Assembly: GCF_026914265.1 (NCBI RefSeq) | Contig: NC_069125.1 | Location: forward strand, 75,021,546 to 75,085,545 | DNA length: 64,000 bases | Origin: Mya arenaria | Lineage: Eukaryota; Mollusca; Bivalvia; Myida; Myidae | Reading direction: 5' to 3' | Position numbers and translations under genes: made by a program | Notes under the pieces: generated by a model | Database searches by the model: none | The model's input: only the letters and a program-made list of their open reading frames with translations | What the model was told of the DNA's origin: nothing | Part shown: positions 23,901-32,699 of the stretch, in pieces | Layout of the letters: every line of letters starts with the position of its first letter | How positions within the stretch are numbered: the first letter of the stretch is position 1

Positions 23901-26900
23901 CATTCTCTGCTAGACGTGTCGACCCTTTCAAGATGTCGACTCCTGTATTCATCGGTAGACTCTACGATTGCGACCGTTTAAAGACGATTGATTTTCCCTG
24001 TATAGTTGATAATATGTATCACCATTTTATTCCATTTCAATGTAAATAAAAACAAAAACAAAAACAAAAACAGGAAGAGAAGCAACAGAACAGAAAACAA
24101 TTTGTTAATACTATCTGTGTTTATAAATTATTCATTGCATGTCCATCCAATTTGAAATCAAATTGATAATATATGGTTTCATCTAACTTTACATCTAATA
24201 GGCGGAGGTATGGCCATTTGTGATATAAAATTGTAACAATATTGCTCTAAATAAATCAATATCGAGCGCTCCGATGAAGTCTATATACGTTATAATTTTG
24301 AAATGTATATAAAAGTTGTAAAGTGTGATACACGATAGCTACGCTTAAATATGCAGTTGTATGCAGAGATACGTGTTTTCTACGATAAGTTATGCAGTTG
24401 TATGCCGAGATACATGTTATCTTCGATAAGTTATGCAGTTGTATGCCGAGATACATGTTTTTCTACGATAGGTTATGCAAGTGTATGCCGAGATACATGT
24501 TATCTTCGATAAGTTATGCAGTTGTATGCCGAGATACATGTTTTCTTCGATAAGTTATGCAGTTGTATGCCGAGATACATGTTATCTTTGATAAGTTATG
24601 CAGATGTATGCCGAGATACATTTATCTAAGATAAGTTTTGCAGTTGTATGCCGAGATACATGTTATCTACGGTAAGTTATGCAGTTGAATGTCGAGATAC
24701 ATGATATCTAAGATAAGTTATGCAGTTGTATGCCGAGATACATGTTTTTTACGATAAGTTATGCCGTTGTGTCCCATGATACATGTTTGCTGCGATAAGT
24801 TATGCAGCTGTATGCCGTGATATATGTTTTCTACGATAAGTTATGCAGTTGTATGCCGTGATATATGTTTTCTACGATAAGTTATGCAGTTGTATGCCGT
24901 GATATATGTTTTCTACGATAAGTTATGCAGTTGTATGCCGTGATATAAGTTATGCAGTTGTATGCCGTGATATAAGTTATGCAGTTGTATACCGTGATAT
25001 ATGTTATGCAGCTGTATGCCGTGATATATGTTGTGCAGTTGTACGATGTGCGTGTTTTTCAGGCGTATGTTCCCGACGTTCCAGGTGCGACTGTACGGCT
25101 TGGACGCCGCCGCCGACTACATGGTCATGATGGACTTTGTCCCTTGTGACGACAAGAGATACAGGTCAGTGTCATCCGGGACCAAGCAAATGGCATTTCT
25201 TTGAAGAATCCTGTCATGTGGTATTTTATAACTATGTACAACGATCAACCATTGACTAAATGTGCTCTACCGTAGAAATCATAGTTACACCCATTTTTAA
25301 TATAGATGGCTATTTACCAACGGACATGAACAAAATCGTTAAATAAAAGTAAATCTCGTTACTAAACGTATTTTATTAGGCTACGTGACTCAACGTACAA
25401 AATTCCATCTCACGTTGATGGACGATGACTTCATACGGCGGCGTCATGATGAAACGCATTGTGCCCCGTAATTCTCAACATTGTTGTTACTGTTGTTGTT
25501 ACTGTTGTTTCCAGATCACAAACGTGTCATTATTGTCGTCATGTGATCAATTAACGTGTAAAACTAAACTTGGAGTTTGTTTCAATATTAACACAGAAAG
25601 GGCTATATTGAGACTATGCATATCTTACCCGTATGTGTTTAAGACTTTAAGTGTATAGAACATGATTGACAATCCATAATTACGAATTTGGAAGAATTAT
25701 TTTTGGCCAATTATCTCTTTTCACATGATATAAATTCATTTGATACAAGAATTGAAAATCTAAACATATATTTCAGTACCATATCAAATTATTCTCGTAA
25801 TTAATTTAGCTGTGCGTGTGTACATGCAGTAAATATGTATAAAATAAATATACCTTAAATAAGCTTATCAGTAACGATGCTCAGTATTTCCTCCAATAAA
25901 GTATGCATTTTCAAATGTTTCTGAACGTTAATGGAAGTTTCAATACAACGGAGCGTAACAAGTAACAATTAACGCGACGTCTTTATTGAACGTCTTGTTT
26001 CGTCCATGTAGGTACTCGTTCCACAGTTCCAGCTGGGTGGTGGCGGGAAAGGCGGACCCCTACATGCCGGGCCGGATCCACGTGCACCCAGACTCCCCCG
26101 CCAAGGGCGCCACCTGGACCAAGCAGATCGTCTCCTTCGACAAACTCAAGCTCACTAACAACCTCATGGACGACAACGGACATGTAAGTACAACACTCTC
26201 AAATTATGTTCGTGTATATATCCCCACCCTTTCCGATGTGTTTTATTTTATTATGACTTATGTACCAACTGTTCCCTTTTTGTTTCATGTGATATGTCCG
26301 CTTCTGTTCGTGTACATACTGTCTTTTCATTTGTCGTTTTTTTGAATTATTAATTTGCAAACGAAGAACGATAATTATGGATGAATTTAAGTTTCTTTTT
26401 TTATTTGAAGCGAAAAATCTTTAAAATGTTTTTTTTTTCCGGTTTGGTATAAGAACAATGAAATAAAATTGATTTTCGTTTTTCAATATAAACATAAACG
26501 AAAATAATACGATATATACACGTATCGTTTCGTCCTTTTAAACCGTTTCTTGTTTTGAAGAAGCTACGATATATAATTTATACAGTAAAATTATATACTT
26601 AAATCTGCATTTCAATCTACAATTTGTAACTGTGCCCATCATGAGAAAGTGGCATTCTCTACAGATGGCTTATCAGCTCGCTAATGTTGGATACATGTTC
26701 CTATCCAGTAATCGCTTTTCAACCGTCGTGGCCATGTAATATACTCATATATACTCTGCTATATATCAATGTCAAATTGCTCTCTCTGGACTGACTTATT
26801 ATTTATTTACATGAAATACACACATTTAATGTTGTTGTTTTTTTAAAGTATACTTAAAATGAAATTATGTTATGTTTTGCCTTGTTTGTGTAAACATTCT

Positions 26901-27533
26901 CAAACACACCCAAAAAAGAAACATTTTAATAATTAAATGACAGACATCAGGATGGTTGGATATTAAACCATCATAAGTGGCAATAAACGGGTGAAATGGT
27001 TGTTCAATAATCTGTTCTACTTCTTTTTTTTCCGAGAATCAATATAAGCCTTACATAAAAAAGGATTATCAGACGCATTTTTGTGGCAAAAAAAAATCAA
27101 ACATTGACACAGCTATTCGTTATCTTCCCAGAATGGGTCAAACTTAATTGTAGGCACCCAATGTCTCCATCTATCTGTGAGAGCCAGTCTGTCATCGTGC
27201 CATTAATGAACCCGGGCTCGACCCCCTGTAGCCTGGCTTATCGCTGATTGGCTGAGATAGCACGTGCACGCGTGTGCGTGTGATTGATTCACGCCTGCTT
27301 GAAAATTAACTGGTCACAAAGATAAACATCATCCTCCACCATTTGATTATACCTGTCACAAAAATTGCATTTATTTCTTACAAAAGTTTACGCTTGCTAT
27401 AGAACACCATTCATTTTAATGCCAAAATAAAAATAATAAAAAAGTTATTATCATTACTAGTAACATTGTTAATAAATATTGTTATTTTTAGTTTTATTAA
27501 TATAATTGTTAATATTATTGTTGTTAATATTGT

Positions 27534-27577
<44 letters not shown>

Positions 27578-27752
27578 TTGTTATTTTTTAATATTATTAT
27601 TATTATTTTTACTACTATTTTTTTATTAGTATAAATTTAATTATTATTATTATTCTTATTATTATTTATTATTTATTATTAGTTTAATCATTATTATTAT
27701 TAAAAAAAAATCTATTTTTTTTTCATTATTAGTATAAATATTATTATTATTA

Positions 27753-27808
<56 letters not shown>

Positions 27809-30008
27809 CTATATATATTTTTTTTATCATAATTTTACTTGCATTTTGTTTAAAAAAATATATATCATACTTTTTGAACGCTTGTCTCAATTGACTATTC
27901 ATTAAACCGTTAACGCTTTCATTATAAATCAGAACTTTCAAAGAAAACGCTGAAAAATTAAGTGTGGATGTTTACTGAGGGTAATTTCTCAACACTTTTA
28001 ATCTTTCATGCTGTTGCATTTAGTTTAGACGGTTCTTTTTATCAGTCAGATTTTAGCACAAACACTTGATCAGAATAGTTCTTGAATTAAACGTTTGATA
28101 AAAACATTCAAAATCACTACAAAAAATCTTTTTATTTTTCGTCTATGCGCTCAGTGCATGCTGACATTCACTGAAAAATAAGTTCATAACCACATAATGA
28201 AACTGGTATATGAAAAGTACCGTTCAATTTAAGTTAATTTAGCGCATACATTGTTTTTTATAGCATCTGCCAGCGATTTGAATAAAATAAATTATGAGGC
28301 CATCGTATAACCAAAATTTAAAGATCAATCAAATTCGAATGATTTCAGCCATGTGGGTGGGGTTTTAGTAAATTTGAAACATGGAGCGAAATCACCAAAA
28401 TCGTAAATGACACTCACATGTTCGTGTAAATAAAACTCACTCGAGTAGAAACACACCAATTTCAGCCAAACCGGAAGCTGTATATACGTTTAGCTAGGAG
28501 GAAAGGCGCCCAATCCACCAACACCAAGCATTTCCAACAAGAGCAATAACTCTGCTAGTGCGTTTAAAAAACTGCACACTACAATTGCTTTTAAGCGGTT
28601 CCGAAAATGTTGCATTTGTAAAAGTACGGAAGGCAATCATTTTAAGGAGTATGAGTTATTATATGAAAAAAGGTCCCATTAGTCGCAAATCGAACATTTG
28701 TTTAATTATTTTGAAACTGAATCATTATCAACTATAGAAAAGATGTTTTAAGAATAACATATGTTTAGTGTACACATTACTGTTATTCGTGTTCTTGTTT
28801 CAGATCATTTTGAACTCTATGCACAAGTTCCAGCCCCGGTTCCACGTGGTGTACGTGTACCCGAAGTCTGAGAACTGTTCCACCAGCCAGAACTACAAGA
28901 CCTTCATCTTTCAGGAAACCAAGTTCATGGCTGTCACCGCCTACCAGAACCACAGGGTAGGTATCCGTGGGATGTGTGTGTGTGTGTAGGGGGGGGGGGG
29001 GGGCAGTATTCGCGAGGCGGGAATTGGGGAGGTTGAACTCGATGATTAAATGTACAAACGATCGAGGAACGAATGAAAATTGCAGTCAGTTAATCTGTAT
29101 ATGTGCATCACTCAGCCGGTCAGATGTATCTGTCGATGAACGAACGCAAATAAACAATAAAGAATATCCGATCTATCAAGTAGTAATTAATTATGAATTA
29201 TGAATATATACATAAGTTTATTTTTAAATAAAAAATAATACCGTTTAGAAAATACCATATTCATTTACTTCTATGAACGCTATTTTCAGATAACCCAGCT
29301 GAAGATCGCCAGTAACCCATTCGCTAAAGGCTTCCGGGATGTCGACCCCAATGACTGGTACGTTATATCTGCAATTAGCCACACTTCAATCCTTAGATTT
29401 CCTCTCATTGTGGCCATTACTTGATTATATTACAATGTATATAACCAAATGAACGCTGTTGTTGCAGCGGTATGGCGGACGTGATCTCCCAGATGTCGCC
29501 CCACAGCGGCCAGCGTAATCACAGCCGACCAAGCTCCCTCGTCATGTCCCAGCAAGGCCGCAAGGGCTCGCCTACATCGAAAGGTAAGTTTTTCACAGTA
29601 TTGTGTTTAAATAATTTTCTTATAATCTTTTTCTCGTTTGTATTTGTATTTTCTGTATATATCTATATATTGAAAGTCGTGTATGTAAAGGCAAATATGC
29701 AACTTCATCCACTTTACACTTTAGGACAAGACGAAAACAGAGAAGCTCAGCAACTTGATGTCATGTCAACTTCTGGATTCACTACACCGAATTATAACGC
29801 TGCCTCCATGCGGCTGCAAACGTCATATCCGGGACCGGACACGTTTGCATACGCGCAATATGCGCACGACACGTACCTGATGGCGGCCAAAACGCGGCCC
29901 TCCCCATACAGCCGCCCAGGGGACTACACTTCCGGTTACCGATCCTCGAACATTAAGCTCCCGTACGGGCAGACCGGGGGTTACGGCTACCCCTTTGATG
30001 CCAGGTGA
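15069..30008 (+). CDS. Tbx1: T-box transcription factor, Tbx1/Tbx10 class (8 coding exons)
   Basis: Coding exons are 15069-15258, 16556-16880, 25063-25164, 26012-26183, 28804-28956, 29290-29357, 29468-29583 and 29725-30008. All introns are GT-AG and all phases join, giving 469 residues. The T-box covers about residues 145-331, from [14 protein letters not shown] through [63 protein letters not shown] and [14 protein letters not shown] to NPFAKGFRD. These stretches fit Tbx1/10 better than Tbx20 or Tbx15/18/22 as I remember those families. The product should be a nuclear DNA-binding regulator that recognises T-half-sites (GGTGTGA-type). In vertebrates the family acts in pharyngeal and mesodermal development. 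Residues 14-20 (FSISSLM) form an Eh1-like Groucho/TLE motif. The C-terminus is rich in Ser, Tyr, Gly and Pro. The start ATG has A at -3 and G at +4. Molluscs are expected to have one Tbx1/10 gene, so Tbx10 is not a separate alternative. Confidence 0.95.
15259..16555 (+). other. Tbx1/10 intron 1
   Basis: 1297 bp. AT-rich. It carries at about 16472 a second copy of the sequence at 13806. No other gene was seen. Confidence 0.8.
16556..16880 (+). CDS. Tbx1: Tbx1/10 coding exon 2 (linker and T-box start)
   Basis: Acceptor TACTCCCAG. The first two bases complete an Ala codon with exon 1. It encodes a Gly/Asp/Asn-rich linker and then the T-box start [20 protein letters not shown]. Donor GTGCGT after AAG, phase 2. 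It is followed by the 8.2-kb intron 2. Confidence 0.93.
17834..17898. repeat. (AAT)n microsatellite
   Basis: About 21 uninterrupted AAT/ATA steps, then CAACAACAACTTTATTTAAC. This may be the tail of a reverse-oriented retroelement. Confidence 0.95.
18479..18507. repeat. (AAC)n microsatellite
   Basis: About nine ACA/AAC steps in intron 2 of the T-box gene. Confidence 0.93.
20405..22705. repeat. 49-bp minisatellite in Tbx1/10 intron 2
   Basis: About 46 units of 49 bp containing TAGTATCCATGTAGCAATGT, ACACGTATATGTGCTG and TTTGCCACCTCTC. Variants (CCAAGG, TTTCCCACC, 51-bp units with an extra TA) cluster regionally. The left third carries TTTGCCACC and the right two thirds mostly TTTCCCACC, which indicates local duplication. 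Frame rotates every unit, so no protein is implied. Confidence 0.96.
22815..23962. repeat. 45-bp minisatellite in Tbx1/10 intron 2
   Basis: About 25 units of 45 bp, e.g. GTAGACGTGTCGACTGTTCC, then AAGACGGCGACCTCTAC and ATTCACTG. Because 45 is divisible by 3 and the unit lacks stops in three frames, long open frames exist on both strands. On the + strand one spans 402 codons with a repeating [15 protein letters not shown]; on the minus strand one spans 376 codons. Each unit usually contains GTCGAC. GC content is higher than the surroundings. There is no signal sequence, conserved flank or splice support for translation. Confidence 0.95.
24335..25050. repeat. 41-bp minisatellite decaying to 27-bp units, abutting Tbx1/10 exon 3
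   Basis: Units of 41 bp with ATAAGTTATGCAGTTGTATG, CCGAGATACATG and TTTTCTACG. From about 24930 the unit shortens to 27 bp by loss of the ATGTTTTCTACG part. The last recognisable unit ends about 15 bp before the exon 3 acceptor at 25062. Confidence 0.94.
25063..25164 (+). CDS. Tbx1: Tbx1/10 coding exon 3
   Basis: Acceptor GTTTTTCAG. Encodes [20 protein letters not shown] through [10 protein letters not shown]. Phase 2 at both ends. Its upstream intron sequence is minisatellite up to about 15 bp before the acceptor. Confidence 0.95.
25165..26011 (+). other. Tbx1/10 intron 3
   Basis: 847 bp, AT-rich, no repeat array. Confidence 0.85.
26012..26183 (+). CDS. Tbx1: Tbx1/10 coding exon 4
   Basis: Acceptor CCATGTAG and donor GTAAGT, entering in phase 2 and leaving in phase 0. 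Encodes [16 protein letters not shown] through [11 protein letters not shown], the dimer and DNA-contact core of the T-box fold. Confidence 0.95.
26184..28803 (+). other. Tbx1/10 intron 4
   Basis: 2620 bp. It contains a GC-richer block at 27130-27320 with ATTAATGAACCCGGG and GATTGATTCACGCC segments that could be regulatory, and then microsatellites. No exon was seen. Confidence 0.75.
27440..27810. repeat. Compound (GTT)n-(CTG)n-(ATT)n microsatellite
   Basis: A (CTG)10-like core at about 27545-27574 is flanked by GTT runs and followed by interrupted ATT/TTA runs to about 27805. All are trinucleotide steps, suggesting stepwise derivation from one another. Confidence 0.93.
28804..28956 (+). CDS. 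Tbx1: Tbx1/10 coding exon 5
   Basis: Acceptor TTGTTTCAG and donor GTAGGT, phase 0 at both ends, 51 codons. Encodes [20 protein letters not shown], a variable loop, [11 protein letters not shown] and AVTAYQNHR, a highly conserved T-box DNA-contact segment. Confidence 0.95.
28989..29003 (+). repeat. G15 homopolymer after a (GT)n run, intron 5
   Basis: It lies 33 bp downstream of the exon 5 donor. It can form a G-quadruplex-like structure near the 5' splice site. Confidence 0.9.
29290..29357 (+). CDS. Tbx1: Tbx1/10 coding exon 6 (end of T-box)
   Basis: Encodes [17 protein letters not shown] and then VDPND, with the following Cys codon split. Acceptor TATTTTCAG and donor GTACGT, phase 2. Confidence 0.95.
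29468..29583 (+). CDS. Tbx1: Tbx1/10 coding exon 7
   Basis: Acceptor TGTTGCAG and donor GTAAGT, phase 1. Encodes a Ser/Gln/Arg-rich post-T-box segment ending GRKGSPTSK. The following 141-bp intron has no in-frame stop. Confidence 0.88.
29725..30008 (+). CDS. Tbx1: Tbx1/10 last coding exon
   Basis: Acceptor CACTTTAG. Encodes [19 protein letters not shown] through a Tyr/Gly/Pro-rich C-terminus ending YGYPFDAR and TGA. The stop lies inside CCAGGTGAGG, itself a consensus splice donor, so splicing to a further 3' exon at phase 2 cannot be excluded. Confidence 0.82.
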
Positions 30009-30009
30009 G

Positions 30010-32620
30010 GCTGTCTCCAATGTCAGGGACGCGTGAAAATCTTGTGATGAGGACTGGGCTGGCCATCCGGCGCTGCACGTGACACAGTGTTAACCGAATT
30101 AAGTGCCATAAACGTGTTTAACGGAATTACGAATAATTCATCGTAATGTGATAAATAACTGAAATTAATACTCATGTGTATTTATTTTCGTATGTCCGGT
30201 TGGTGCCAAATGTATTTTCTGCAACAGTTGATACGCTGTTAAGAAACAGACGGTTTGACGTTTAAACGACGTTTTTATTGTCGTATCACATTTATCATTA
30301 TTTTCATCTGAAACAAATACGCAAAGAAAATATATCATGGGTTGCTATGTTCTTTGGTATTTGATTTTTGACAAAATAAATTATTATTATGTTATTGTAT
30401 CATTGCGTTAATTACATGGAATTAAATATTTAAATTTCAAGTAAGCGTTATTTTAGTTCGGCCTGTGTTTTCATTTAAAAACGGAAGCTGATGACAGATC
30501 AGTTGTGTTTTTGTGTACTTTTGGAATTATTTTAAAACATTTTTATTACTTAAAATAACAACAAACGATAAACAGTCTCTACTTTACGTAATGTTCAAGC
30601 GGGCTAGATGCAAGAATGTATGGTAGTGCGGTTCTGGCCGCGGGATGGCTGTAGGGCCGGCGGGGCTGAGCGGCAGATGTATCGGTTCAGGCGTCTGTCG
30701 TCGGCCCATCACAGATAGCGCCCTGACAGCAGATCCGAGCGAGCGCTCCCTCACAAATTAGCACGTTATATAAACACAATTTCCACAGTATAAACAATCA
30801 AACATGGCCGACGGATATAGATAAAACGGATCGCAACAAAAACCGACAATGAGTAATGAGCAGATCGAGACCTAATAACCTCAAATCAAAGCAGACTGGT
30901 TACATTCGGAGGCATGTTTATAGTTTCAGATTTTTCTGTAAATTTATATAGATTGGAATTTTGAATGCCGGATTTCTGTTGAGGAATGTTCGGGATTGTG
31001 TAAGCCAGTAGGTCACGTGCAATATGCACGTGCTGTGTGGTTGTTTACAAATACGGCCGGCGGTTGACTGAAACGACGTTGGAAAGGGCAACACTCGGCC
31101 TGATATTTATGAAATGACAACCCACTGACTGACTGGAAATGGCATAGGTTATACAGTGTTGTGAAAACATAACTCGCATCATTCGGTGATGACTGTTATA
31201 CAAAATTAATAAAATACTTCCGACATTTTCCAATATTTACCCGTCCTGCATTCAACAGTGGCAAAGAAGGCTTAACAAGCAGGCCAACATGCTCACAAAG
31301 TGTGCAGACATGGTAAAGAAAAGCAGACTCGTTTCCTGATTATGATAATCCAGAGTGAGAAAGTGTCACTGTGCGTTAATCTAATGTACAGTGGCAAATA
31401 AATTAAGATAGAGGTGTTTGCCGGTAGCGTAGAGTGGCAGCACCATCGTCCCGCCGCGGCCTTATCAGTCCAATGTCAACCCGCGAACCTCGAGGTGTCG
31501 TTCAAGCCACTCGCACATCCCCGGTAGCTGAAACCGAACTGTGAAATCGTGACAGTTCCATTTATTGGTCATTTATTTTTGTACTATTATCAAAAATCAT
31601 AATAATATTCTTGTTTAATTATATAAGTATAGAAAATATTGATAAAATAATGTAACAAAATTTTCGCCAAACACAATGTTAAATAATAAATAATCGCCCT
31701 CTTTCTTCCAACACTCGCTCATTATAAAAGACAGAAAGAACATTGCCGAATTGTTAATTTTAAATAAAAAACCTTTTTTTCACTTCCTTGATTTGGACCA
31801 CAATCCTAATTGACCTTTTACGATCCATTAACATGAGGGCTTATCATGACAGTGCGGAGCTAACGTCATTTCCCAACATGCTTTATGGCCCTTTAACAGA
31901 TATATGCGGGGGAATTGGCACTGTTTGTCTTAATTATTTCTAATTTTATGGCAAAATCACGCCGCTGCTGTGGCAGAAACAAATTGCTGATATAGCTTCA
32001 TGATGTATTAAAGAGATTAAGATTGTATCGGTATGATGTATGAAAACTGTTACGGCACGTCACGGCCATATTTTGTCTAGCAGACGTTATATTTTCAAAC
32101 ATTGTACATGTATCTGATATACGAGTATGAATCTGCATTGCCACTGTGGTTTACACCAACGTGACAGGTCACAACACCAATGAAGATTGGAACGTGGTGG
32201 AACATTCTTCAAACCCTTCATTGTTGAAAGATTTCGTACAGTGAATTGAGAATCTGTCAGGAGTAGTAATTTGGTATTATGAGTTACATCAGTTTATTGA
32301 ACAAGTTTGTCAAACCGTAGATGTCGCCATAGTAGATGTTGCCCCCGGTTGTTGTTTTTTGCACAAAAAGGGGTCTGGATTTTCAATATATTTTCGTCTC
32401 ATGTCAAATGTCAAATAACGATGCTAAAATAACATATTTCATAGTCCCTTCTCCCTACTTATTTAAATCAATTAAATCAGTTAGAACATAAAAAAAAACT
32501 GAGCAGCCGAATAAGATTCAATATGCATGTCCATCAATTAGGCTCATACATAATGCATCAACGATCTGCAGTTTCCAATGGAAATGTATAGGATATAAAG
32601 ATTTAAACCAGAGTAGCTCA
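30010..32620. promoter_or_regulatory. 3' flank of Tbx1/10 with conserved-looking noncoding blocks
   Basis: No coding exon was recognised. Blocks at 30600-30860, 31400-31560 and 31790-31990 have balanced base composition and complex sequence unlike the AT-rich surroundings. The last holds CTTATCATGA (GATA-like), CTTTATGGCCC (Hox/Cdx-like) and TTAATTATTTCTAATTTTAT (homeodomain-like). Enhancer function is inference. Confidence 0.3.
30375..30380 (+). terminator. Candidate polyadenylation signal AATAAA
   Basis: First AATAAA downstream of the T-box stop codon, about 370 bp after it in AT-rich sequence with T/GT-rich DNA downstream. It supports a short 3' UTR if the TGA at 30006 is used. Confidence 0.45.
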
Positions 32621-32699
32621 GTTATTTATGAACATATCTGCCCAGTCCTGGGATTCTGGTAGGAAAACATGTCTTCTTTAATTTGATACTTTTTGAAAG

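Noticed and set aside
22822..24049. 402- and 376-codon frames as genes
   Set aside because: Both strands are open through the same 45-bp minisatellite inside a T-box intron. Kept only as a low-priority finding.
15069..30008. Assignment of the T-box gene to Tbx20
   Set aside because: Only the N-terminal RANAFSI block resembles Tbx20. The T-box itself ([45 protein letters not shown]) is of the Tbx1/10 type.
29823..30020. Minus-strand frame over the last T-box exon
   Set aside because: Antisense shadow of the GC-rich coding exon.
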